Positions 15,097 to 23,426 of a stretch of DNA of 34,376 bases are shown one piece after another. How positions within the stretch are numbered: the first letter of the stretch is position 1; every line of letters starts with the position of its first letter. The notes under the pieces were generated by a model. That model was not told the origin of the DNA. It saw nothing but the letters and a program-made list of their open reading frames with translations, and ran no database searches. The position numbers and the translations under genes are program-made. Source of the DNA: Armatimonadota bacterium (GTDB lineage: Bacteria; Armatimonadota; Zipacnadia; Zipacnadales; FEN-943); assembly GCA_003170595.1 (NCBI GenBank), contig PMZA01000378.1, forward strand, positions 7,283 through 41,658. The letters are read 5' to 3'.

Positions 15097-17280
15097 ATGC
15101 CCATGAGACCCGTCTTCAACTGCACCGCCCTCATCCTCGCCGTCGCCGTCGCCGTCGGCAGCGCCTACGCCGCGCCCGCCAAGACCGCCCCGGTGTCGGT
15201 CCACTGGGACTCGTGGGGCACCGGCGAGTGGCGTGGCGGCCTCCCGGCGAAGGTCACCCCTGATCTGCTCACCCTCACCTACGTGGTCGGCGCGGAGCCC
15301 GATGTCTGGGCTAACTCGGAACGAGTTTTCAACCCCGCCCTCGATATCAGCCGCTATGGCCGACTGGAGTTCGATGTGAGGATGACCTCGCCGCGCACGA
15401 CCGTCCCACCCCTGGGCCTGAGCATGCTGATGGGCACGCCCGACGGCGCGAATTATCAGCAGGACACGCAGGCTCACCGCCTCATCCCCGGCGAGTGGGT
15501 GCATGAGACCGTCGACCTGTTCATGCTGCCCGAGGACCTCTGCGCGAACATCGGCCGCTTCCAGTTCTTCGTGTGGAATCGCGATTTCCAGAAGGGCGGC
15601 TACCAGGCCGGCGACACGGTGATCTTCGAGATTCGCGACGCCCAGCTAACCGGGACCCGCGCGATGCTCCCGCCCACGGTCTTCAACGGGGAGGCCATGC
15701 AGCGCCTCCTGAAGGTCAGCGACGCCGCCTCGGTCTGGACCGAGCCCGCCGACACCAAGATCCTGCCCGAGCGCGACCTGCCCACCCGTGTCGCGAAGGA
15801 GACGGGCATCGTCCGCCTCGAGGGCGCCGGGAATGAGTACGTCGACTTTCAGCTTGCGATCCACGCCAAGCGCGCGCTCACCGGCGTCAACGTGGCCGTC
15901 AGCATCCCGAAGCTGGATGCGATCCCGATATCGCCGGCCTTGCCCTTCCCGGCCGACCGGGTCTCCATCCGCCCGGAGGGCTTCGTGAAGACGACGGCCT
16001 CCAGCGGTTTCGCCGCCAAGACAGGGCGCTGGCCCGACCCGCTGCTCATGCCCGGCGCGATCGACATCCCAGCGGGCGAGACGAGGGCCTTCTGGGTGCG
16101 CCTCTATGTGCCCACGAAGACGCCCAAAGGCACCTATGAGGGCATGCTCAGCGTCGTTTCAGCCGCCGGCAAGCTCGCGGACGCGAAGGTGTCGGTCAAG
16201 GTCTTCGGCTTCGCCCTGTCGCAGGATACGCATCTCCAGACCGCCTTCCAGTTCAGCTATGAGAAGGGCTGGTCGAAGTTCATGGAGTACTACCCGGACT
16301 GCAACTTCGACCTGTTCAAGAAGTTCTGGCAGAGCATGGCCCAGCATCGCATCGCCCCCATGCACGTCGGCGCCGCCGGCCCGCCCAAGCCAGCCGACGA
16401 TGCATCCCTGGCGGATTTCGGCCGTTACGCCGACCTCGCCGAGGAGCTGAAGTTCAGCCACTACCTGCCCTTCTACTGGGGCCCGAAGGTCGACACCGAG
16501 GAGGACCGCCAGTGGGTGCGCCAGATGACCGATTGGTGGGCGCACAGGGGCGTCCTCGACAAGACCTACGTCTACATGTGCCAGTTCGATGAGGCGTCGG
16601 CCGATCGCTGGCCCGACCTCGCCAAGTACGGCAAGGCCCTCAAGGCCGCCGAGCCGCGCCTCCAGAGGATGATCACCCTCGGCCCGGCGCCGGAACTATA
16701 CGGCGCGGTCGACATCTGGTGCCCCACCACGAGCAACTACAACTTCGACCTCGCCGAGCAGCGCCGCAAGGTGGGCGAGAAGGTCTGGTGGTACAATTGC
16801 GGCACGATCACCCCCGGTCTGGTCATCGACCGCCCCGGCGTCGAACACCGCGCCCTCGTCTGGCTGACGTGGACGCAGAAGGCCGACGGCCTGCTTTACT
16901 GGTGCATCGACTACTGGCAAAAGAACCCCTGGGATGACCCCCAGATGGGCTCGGGCACTTCCGGCAATGGCGACGGCTTTTTCCTGTACCCACGTCGCCC
17001 CAACGATCCGCCCGACCGCCTCTACGAGAGCGTCCGCTGGGAGATCCTCCGCGACTCGATCGACGATTACGAGTACTTCTGGACCCTCCGCTCGCGTCTG
17101 GATGCGGCGAGCCGGAATCCTAAGGTCAAGCCCGAGGCGATTGCACAGGGACGCGCCGCCTTGGGTATGATCGAGAAAGTGGCCGCGGGTCTGCGAGCGT
17201 ATAGCCTCGCGCCCGAGGATTACGCATACGTCCGCCATCAGATCGCCGTTGCGATTGAAGGCCTCCCGAACCCGAAGTAG
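15097..17280 (+). CDS. secreted DUF4091-type glycoside hydrolase-like protein (second copy)
   Basis: Signal peptide MPMRPVFNCTALILAVAVAVGSAYAAP with SD-like AAGGAG upstream; C-terminal WLTWTQKADGLLYWCIDYWQKNPWDDP...SVRWEILRDSIDDYEYFWTLR. Confidence 0.8.
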   Translation: MPMRPVFNCTALILAVAVAVGSAYAAPAKTAPVSVHWDSWGTGEWRGGLPAKVTPDLLTLTYVVGAEPDVWANSERVFNPALDISRYGRLEFDVRMTSPRTTVPPLGLSMLMGTPDGANYQQDTQAHRLIPGEWVHETVDLFMLPEDLCANIGRFQFFVWNRDFQKGGYQAGDTVIFEIRDAQLTGTRAMLPPTVFNGEAMQRLLKVSDAASVWTEPADTKILPERDLPTRVAKETGIVRLEGAGNEYVDFQLAIHAKRALTGVNVAVSIPKLDAIPISPALPFPADRVSIRPEGFVKTTASSGFAAKTGRWPDPLLMPGAIDIPAGETRAFWVRLYVPTKTPKGTYEGMLSVVSAAGKLADAKVSVKVFGFALSQDTHLQTAFQFSYEKGWSKFMEYYPDCNFDLFKKFWQSMAQHRIAPMHVGAAGPPKPADDASLADFGRYADLAEELKFSHYLPFYWGPKVDTEEDRQWVRQMTDWWAHRGVLDKTYVYMCQFDEASADRWPDLAKYGKALKAAEPRLQRMITLGPAPELYGAVDIWCPTTSNYNFDLAEQRRKVGEKVWWYNCGTITPGLVIDRPGVEHRALVWLTWTQKADGLLYWCIDYWQKNPWDDPQMGSGTSGNGDGFFLYPRRPNDPPDRLYESVRWEILRDSIDDYEYFWTLRSRLDAASRNPKVKPEAIAQGRAALGMIEKVAAGLRAYSLAPEDYAYVRHQIAVAIEGLPNPK

Positions 17281-17289
17281 GAATCTCCT

Positions 17290-18621
17290 ATGCCTGAAGG
17301 TCTTGCTCAGCCCATACCGGGCGCCGATCCGCAGCCTCCCGAAGTCGCCGAGGCCATCGAGGAGCCCGTCGATCCCAACGAACGCTACTGGGGGCGCACC
17401 CTTGCCGCGGCGTGGGTCGCCCAGTTGCTGTCGATGGTCGCCTTCTCCTTCGTCATGCCTTTCATCCCCTTCTACATCCGCGATCTCGGCGTGACTGGAG
17501 AGAAGGCCGTGGCCATGTGGGCGGGGATCGCGATCACCGGCTCGGGCCTGACGATGGCCCTCACCGCGCCCATCTGGGGCATCGTGTCCGACCGCTACGG
17601 CCGCAAGGCCATGGTCCAGCGGTCGATGTTCGGCGGTGCCGTGGTCATGGCGTTGATGGGCCTGTCGGGGAACATCTACCAACTCGTCGGCCTGCGCGCC
17701 CTCCAGGGCATGCTCACGGGCACCATGTCGGCCTCGATCGCCCTCGTCTCGAGCATCACCCCGCGCCGCCGCCTCGGCTTCAGCCTCGGGATGATGCAGA
17801 TGGCCGTCTATGCCGGCTCAGCGGTCGGGCCGTGGCTGGGCGGCCTGGCCAGCGACCACTTCGGCTATCGCCTGCCCTTCGCCCTGACTGGCCTCCTGCT
17901 TTTCTTCGCGGGCACCATAGTCCTGTTCCTGGTGCATGAGGACTTCACGCCCGCGCCGCTCACGGAGAAGGGCACGGCCGGCTTGCGCGAGGTCCTGGCG
18001 ATTCCCGGCTTCAAGAATCTCTGCCTCCTGGTCACGCTCACGAGCTTCGGGTTCGTGGTCTTCGTGCCGACCTTCCCGCTGTTCGTCGAGAGGCTGATGC
18101 ACACCAAGACGAACGTCGCGTCGATGACCGGGATGATCGAGAGCATCGCCAGCCTCATGGCGGGGATCTCGGCGGTCACCATCGGGCGCATCGGCGACCG
18201 GATCGGTCATCGCCGCCTGCTGGTTAGCTGCACGACCCTCTCAGGCATCTTCTCGGTCCTGGCTGCCTTCGTGCGGTCGATCCCGGAACTGGTCGGCTTC
18301 CGCGTCGTCTTCGGTTTCGCGGCCGGAGGGACGTCGCCGGTCATGAACGCCATCATTGCCGAGGCGGTGCCGGTCGGCGGCTTCGGTCGCGCGTACGGCC
18401 TGACGACGGCGGCGGGAAGCATCGGCTGGGGGCTAGGCCCGCTCGTTGGTGGGGCGCTGGCGGCTCAGTACGGGCTGCGCATGCCCTTCGTGGCAACCGG
18501 GGTCATGCTCGTGCTGGTATCGCTCTTCGCGGCCCACTACTTCGCTGTTCACCGTCGCCAGGTCCTCGCTCGCGCAGCCCTGCGGGAGGTCGACCTCGCC
18601 GAAGAAGGCCTCGCCGATTGA
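17290..18621 (+). CDS. major facilitator superfamily transporter
   Basis: About 12 hydrophobic segments; GIVSDRYGRKAMVQRSM between TM2 and TM3 (MFS motif A); GRIGDRIGHRRLL in second half. Confidence 0.93.
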   Translation: MPEGLAQPIPGADPQPPEVAEAIEEPVDPNERYWGRTLAAAWVAQLLSMVAFSFVMPFIPFYIRDLGVTGEKAVAMWAGIAITGSGLTMALTAPIWGIVSDRYGRKAMVQRSMFGGAVVMALMGLSGNIYQLVGLRALQGMLTGTMSASIALVSSITPRRRLGFSLGMMQMAVYAGSAVGPWLGGLASDHFGYRLPFALTGLLLFFAGTIVLFLVHEDFTPAPLTEKGTAGLREVLAIPGFKNLCLLVTLTSFGFVVFVPTFPLFVERLMHTKTNVASMTGMIESIASLMAGISAVTIGRIGDRIGHRRLLVSCTTLSGIFSVLAAFVRSIPELVGFRVVFGFAAGGTSPVMNAIIAEAVPVGGFGRAYGLTTAAGSIGWGLGPLVGGALAAQYGLRMPFVATGVMLVLVSLFAAHYFAVHRRQVLARAALREVDLAEEGLAD

Positions 18622-18695
18622 GCCCCTTTCCGACCATCTCGCGGACACCGGGAACCTCGACGTCCGATCCTCGCAGGCCCATCACAGAACTGTAG

Positions 18696-18716
18696 CCGCG
18701 GTCTTCCAGACCGCGG
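18696..18716. repeat. GTAG-led palindrome CCGCGGTCT-TCC-AGACCGCGG
   Basis: Perfect 9-bp inverted repeat preceded by CTGTAG, between MFS and deacetylase genes. Confidence 0.7.
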
Positions 18717-18839
18717 GGGTGGAAGGCTGTGGCCTCTTTGCCCTTCCCCGCGTGCGCTCCTGCGACGGACTTTCGGATTGACCCGTGCGCGCGGCGTGAG
18801 GTAATCTACTGTTGCCCTGCCGGGGGCAAATAGGAGTGA

Positions 18840-19784
18840 GTGCTGAAGTTGAAGGCTTACCTTCCCACGACACCAGAGAATTCGTCGATGCCGCTACGTC
18901 GCGTCCGGGGATCCCTGCTCCCAGCCCTCGCCCTTCTCGCGGTGGTACTGCTCCTCGCCGGTTGTCAGGGCGTGCCCAACCCCAACGCCGACCAGTCCTG
19001 GCTGGGCTCCACATCCGCGGCGGCTCCCTCGCCCTCTTCCTGGTCGGCGAACGTGAGCAGCGCTCTTCCTCTCGCGACCGTGGGCAGCCGCGGCTCTTCC
19101 TTGAAGCACTTCGAGCAGGCCACCTACAACCTCGTCGAGAGCCTGCAGGAGCATGAGGCCGAGCTTGCCTGGCGGCTGGACTACGCCCGCTATGTGCGCT
19201 CCGACCGCTCGCAGGCGTCCAAGCGTCTCGCGCTCACCTTCGACGACGGCCCCCATCCCGGCTACACGATGCGGATCATCGAGCTTCTGCGGAAGCTCAA
19301 CGTGAAGGCCACCTTCTTCCTGGTCGGCCGGCAGGCGCAGATGTACCCCGACCTGGTCAAGGCTCTCGTCGCCGACGGCCACAACCTCGGCAACCATACC
19401 TACCGCCATAGCCACATGACCGATATCTCCAAGCGCGACCAGGAGAGGGAGATCACCACCTGCGGGGAAGTCATCCGCGACATCACCGGCAAGGCACCCC
19501 ACCTCTTCCGCCCGCCGGGGGGGCACTACAACGTCCAGGTCGGCCGCCTCGTCGCCGACCTCGGCTATCGTGTGATCCTCTGGACCGATAACTCCGGGGA
19601 CTACAGCAGCCCCGGCCAGGATGTCATCGAGCGCCGCATCCTCCGCCATACCGAAGACGGCGACATCATCCTCTTCCACGACGGGATCGATCAGACCATC
19701 GAGGTCCTGCCGGAGATCATCAACACCCTCCGCGGCAAGGGCTATCGCTTCGTCACGATCGATGAGATGATCAACTACCACTGA
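18840..19784 (+). CDS. NodB-type polysaccharide deacetylase, lipoprotein
   Basis: KRLALTFDDGPHPGYTMRIIELLRKLNVKATFFLVG, GHNLGNHTYRHSHM, LFRPPGGHYN; lipobox LLLAGC. Start may be 18888. Confidence 0.93.
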   Translation: MLKLKAYLPTTPENSSMPLRRVRGSLLPALALLAVVLLLAGCQGVPNPNADQSWLGSTSAAAPSPSSWSANVSSALPLATVGSRGSSLKHFEQATYNLVESLQEHEAELAWRLDYARYVRSDRSQASKRLALTFDDGPHPGYTMRIIELLRKLNVKATFFLVGRQAQMYPDLVKALVADGHNLGNHTYRHSHMTDISKRDQEREITTCGEVIRDITGKAPHLFRPPGGHYNVQVGRLVADLGYRVILWTDNSGDYSSPGQDVIERRILRHTEDGDIILFHDGIDQTIEVLPEIINTLRGKGYRFVTIDEMINYH

Positions 19785-19829
19785 GCGGATCCTCGTCGCC
19801 GCCCTCTTCTAGGCGACGCGGATCCGCTC
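19783..19829. terminator. hairpin between convergent genes (putative bidirectional terminator)
   Basis: GAGCGGATCC(TC)GTCGCC-loop-GGCGAC(GC)GGATCCGCTC; outer 10 bp and inner 6 bp arms; spans both stop codons. Confidence 0.65.
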
Positions 19830-21008
19830 CCCGCGCTCGCGCAGGAAGGTCGCCGCGTAGACCTTCCCCATGTTCGCAGTGAAGGCTTCGAGGGACACTC
19901 TCCGCTGCGCATGGGCCTTCACCGCATCGCCCAGCCGGCGCGCCAGCTCCGGGTCGTCAGCCAGCCGCAGCATGCCCTCGGCGAGAGCTTGCGGATCCCG
20001 GATCGGCGTCAGAAGCCCGTTGACCCCGTCCTCGATCTCGTCCACCGCCCCCCACACCGCCGTCGTGACGATCGGCTTGCCGCCCGCCATCGCCTCGATG
20101 AGGGACGTGCACAAGACCTCGGCGTGCGACGGGCAGACGAAGATATCCGCCAGGCCGAGCAGGGCCGTCACGTCGGAGCGGTAGCCGAGGAAGATCACGT
20201 GCCCGTCCAGCCCCAGCCTCGTGCATAGCTCACGCGTCGGAGGCAACCGTTTGCCGTCGCCGGCGACGATCAGCCGGGCCGAGGGCATCTTGTCCACCAC
20301 GGCGCGCATGGCGTACATCAGGTCCGCGTGACCCTTCAGCCGCGCCACCCGTGATACCGACAGCAGGATTGGGCTGGCATCGCGCAGGCCGAACTCATCG
20401 ATCATGCCCTCGTCGCGCGTGGATGGGGCGAAGAAGGCGTCAGGCAGCGGGTTCGGGACCACGGCCATGCGCTTGGGATCGAACCCGTAGAAGCGCCGGT
20501 AGGCTTCACCGGCGCTCGCGCTGCTGAGAACGATCGCGTCTGGCACGTGGCGATAGGGGCGGTTGAGCAGCCGACGCGACAGGGTGAGGTGGGGGTCGTG
20601 GTGGGTGACGACGAGGCTCGGGACTGCCCCGGCGGCGCGGGCGCGGGAGGCATGGATGGCCGGCTCGAAGCAGTGAGCGTGGATCCCGTCGTACTCGCCC
20701 CCGCGCAGGGCGTCGATTAGCGTCTTACTGGTCTTCCACCGCCAGCTATGCCGTTTGACGCCTAGCACGCGCACGGTGAAGCCCTCGCTGCGAAGCTCAT
20801 CCCCGACCTCGCCGTCGTCCTGCAGCGCCCAGGCCTCAGCCTCAGCCCCCAGGCGCCTCGCGGCGCGGCAGCAGCCCGCAGTGATGACCGCCACCGAGGA
20901 TGCCCACAGCCAATTGGTCAGCATGACCAGGTGCAGCCCGGCCAGAGGCGCTTCGTTACTCCTTTGAGGCTCCTTCGTGGTCTCCATGGCTTTCCTCGCT
21001 GCCTGCAC
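19809..21008 (-). CDS. family 4 glycosyltransferase
   Basis: GT4 layout: PILLSVSRVARLKGHADLMYAM, GYRSDVTALLGLADIFVCPSHAEVLCTSLIEAMAGGKPIVTTAVWGAVDEI. Confidence 0.9.
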   Translation of the reverse strand: MQAARKAMETTKEPQRSNEAPLAGLHLVMLTNWLWASSVAVITAGCCRAARRLGAEAEAWALQDDGEVGDELRSEGFTVRVLGVKRHSWRWKTSKTLIDALRGGEYDGIHAHCFEPAIHASRARAAGAVPSLVVTHHDPHLTLSRRLLNRPYRHVPDAIVLSSASAGEAYRRFYGFDPKRMAVVPNPLPDAFFAPSTRDEGMIDEFGLRDASPILLSVSRVARLKGHADLMYAMRAVVDKMPSARLIVAGDGKRLPPTRELCTRLGLDGHVIFLGYRSDVTALLGLADIFVCPSHAEVLCTSLIEAMAGGKPIVTTAVWGAVDEIEDGVNGLLTPIRDPQALAEGMLRLADDPELARRLGDAVKAHAQRRVSLEAFTANMGKVYAATFLRERGERIRVA

Positions 21009-21022
21009 ACGACGGGGGAAAG

Positions 21023-22150
21023 CTACCGGTGCTCGCGCATGGCGGCCAGGTAGACCTTCAGAAGATTCTGCTCAAAGATGGCGTCGGTGAAATGGGCCAC
21101 CGCATATTCCCGGCCGGCGGTGCCGATCTTGTTGGCCTCTTCGGGATCAGCCGACATCTGCAGGATCGCCGCGGTCAGGGCGGAGGCGTCGCCGATGGGG
21201 ACCAGCAGGCCGGTCTCGCCGTGGCGGATATGGTCCACCGGGCCCCAGACCTTGCTTGAGATGACCGGTCGCCCGCAGGCCATCGCTTCCTGCACGGCCA
21301 GGCACAGCGTCTCCGCGTGCGAGGGGCACACGAAGATGTCCGTCAGCCGCAGCAGCTTCACCACATCCGAGCGCGACCCCAGCAGTCGCACGTTCCTCGC
21401 GAGGCCAAGCTTCGCCGCGAGATCGCGAAGCTCTTGTTCGATCTTACCCTTGCCGGCCAATAGTAGGAGGGCGTCGGGGTACTGGCGGACGACGACCTTC
21501 ATCGCCTGGATGAGGTCAGCGTGGCCCTTGTTCTTCTGCAGGCGCGCGACCCACAGGAGCACCGGGTAGCGGCCGGGAAGGCCCAGGTCCTGAGCCAGCG
21601 ACTGATCGCGCACGGGCTCCTCGAAGTACTCGTCAGGTATCGGATAAGGCACGACATGCAGGCGGTTGCGAGGGTAGCCGAAGAACTGCTCGTAGGCCTG
21701 CCTGGCGCTGGGCGACGGCGCGATGATGGCGTCCGGGATGTTGCGATAGGGCCAGTTGAACAGCCGCCGTGTCCAGCGAAGCCGGGCGTCGTGATGATTG
21801 ATGATCAGTCCGGGGACCGCCCCTTTCTTTCGCGCCCGACACGCGTGGAGGGCAGGCTCGTAGCAGTGGGCGTGCACCCAGTCCACCTGCTCATCGGCCA
21901 GGGCCTTGGCCAGGAGGCGCGACGTCGTGAGGCTGTGGCTGTGCTTCGAGAGCCCGAGGATGCGCCCCGGGAAACCTTCGCGTGCAAGCTGGTCGAAGAT
22001 CGCCCCACCCGAGCACAGGGCCCACACCTGGACCTCGGCGCCGAGGTTCCGCAGCGCGCGGGCGTAATGGGCAAACAACCGGCTGGCGCCGGCGTCGAGA
22101 CTTGTCGTGATCTTGAGCACGCGCAGACCATCCAACGGTTTCCGATCCAC
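21023..22150 (-). CDS. family 4 glycosyltransferase
   Basis: PVLLWVARLQKNKGHADLIQAM, GSRSDVVKLLRLTDIFVCPSHAETLCLAVQEAMACGRPVISSKVWGPVDHI. Confidence 0.9.
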   Translation of the reverse strand: MDRKPLDGLRVLKITTSLDAGASRLFAHYARALRNLGAEVQVWALCSGGAIFDQLAREGFPGRILGLSKHSHSLTTSRLLAKALADEQVDWVHAHCYEPALHACRARKKGAVPGLIINHHDARLRWTRRLFNWPYRNIPDAIIAPSPSARQAYEQFFGYPRNRLHVVPYPIPDEYFEEPVRDQSLAQDLGLPGRYPVLLWVARLQKNKGHADLIQAMKVVVRQYPDALLLLAGKGKIEQELRDLAAKLGLARNVRLLGSRSDVVKLLRLTDIFVCPSHAETLCLAVQEAMACGRPVISSKVWGPVDHIRHGETGLLVPIGDASALTAAILQMSADPEEANKIGTAGREYAVAHFTDAIFEQNLLKVYLAAMREHR

Positions 22151-22195
22151 TCCGCACCTCTTTGGGACGTTAACACCGGGCGAGGGATACTTGCG

Positions 22196-22218
22196 CCGCC
22201 TTCAGGCGGAAAGGCTAC
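22196..22218. repeat. GTAG-anchored palindrome, reverse orientation (CCGCCT-TC-AGGCGG then GGCTAC)
   Basis: Perfect 6-bp inverted repeat followed by GGCTAC (GTAGCC on minus strand) between two GT4 genes. Confidence 0.5.
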
Positions 22219-22236
22219 CCCTTGAGGGCGCTGAGC

Positions 22237-23373
22237 CTAAGCTCGACGGCGGGCGATGACGCCCAGGTAGATTCGAAGCAGGTTGTCCAGGAAGGTCGCC
22301 CCGGTGAACCGGTCGCGTGCATAGGCCTCGGCGGACCTGCCAAGGCGCTCGGCGAAGTCGCGGTCATCCGCCAGGCGCAGGATCGCCTCGCCCAGGGCCC
22401 GAACGTCGCCGATGGGCACAAGCAGCCCGCTCTCCTCGTGGCGGATCTGATCCTCGGCCCCCCAGACGGTCGTCGATACCACCGGCTTGCCCATCGCCAT
22501 GGCCTCGGAGATGGCCGTGCACAACACCTCTCCGTGCGACGGGCATACGAAAATGTCGAGCAGGGCCAGCAGGGCGGGAACATCGGAGCGGTGGCCCAGG
22601 AAGCGCACGTTCTCACTCAGCCCCAGCTTGTTGGTGAGCTGGTGAAGCTCCTCCTCGAGCTTGCCCCGGCCCACGAGGAGCAGCAGAGCGCGGGGGTATC
22701 GCCCCACGATGCTCGTCATCGCCTGCAGGAGGTCGGCATGGCCCTTGAGGCGGCCGAGGCGCCCCACCCAGGCCATCACCGGATATCGACCGCTCAGGCC
22801 AAGCTCGCCGGCCACAGCCTCGTCGCGCGCGGGGTCGGCGAAGAACACGTCGGGCAGGGGATTCGCCAGCACCGACATGCGCTCGGCCGGGAACCGCAGC
22901 CAGCGTTGATAGGCCCGGGCGCCGCTGGCCGACGGCACGATGATGGCGTCCGGCACATTGCGGTACGGCCAGTTGAACAGCCGCCGCGTCCACCGCAGCC
23001 GCGGGTCGTGGTGGGTGACAATCAGCCCGGGGATCGCGCCCCACTTGCGTGCCCGCGAGGCATGGAGGGCCGGCTCGTAGTTGTGGGCGTGAACCCAGTC
23101 GGGCTTGTGCTCGGCGAGGGCTTTGGCGAGCGCCCGGGAGGTCGAGAAACGGTGGCTGTGCTTGGCCAGCCCCAGGATACGGTTCGGGAAGCCGTCGGCC
23201 GCCAACTCGTCGAGCAGCGGTCCGCCTCCGGAGATGGTCCAGACCTCGACGTTGGCCCCCAGGGTCCGCAAGGCCCGGGCGTAGAGCGCGAACGCGACGC
23301 CGGCCCCGCCGGCCTTGCGGTCCAGGGTAGTTGTTATCGTAACTATACGCAGGCCTTCGAGATTCTGGGCCAT
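22237..23373 (-). CDS. family 4 glycosyltransferase
   Basis: PVMAWVGRLGRLKGHADLLQAM, GHRSDVPALLALLDIFVCPSHGEVLCTAISEAMAMGKPVVSTTVWGAEDQI. Confidence 0.9.
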   Translation of the reverse strand: MAQNLEGLRIVTITTTLDRKAGGAGVAFALYARALRTLGANVEVWTISGGGPLLDELAADGFPNRILGLAKHSHRFSTSRALAKALAEHKPDWVHAHNYEPALHASRARKWGAIPGLIVTHHDPRLRWTRRLFNWPYRNVPDAIIVPSASGARAYQRWLRFPAERMSVLANPLPDVFFADPARDEAVAGELGLSGRYPVMAWVGRLGRLKGHADLLQAMTSIVGRYPRALLLLVGRGKLEEELHQLTNKLGLSENVRFLGHRSDVPALLALLDIFVCPSHGEVLCTAISEAMAMGKPVVSTTVWGAEDQIRHEESGLLVPIGDVRALGEAILRLADDRDFAERLGRSAEAYARDRFTGATFLDNLLRIYLGVIARRRA

Positions 23374-23426
23374 CAGACTCCCTTCCCACGAGGCTGGACT
23401 GCGAGGAAGGCAGCCTCAGCATACGA

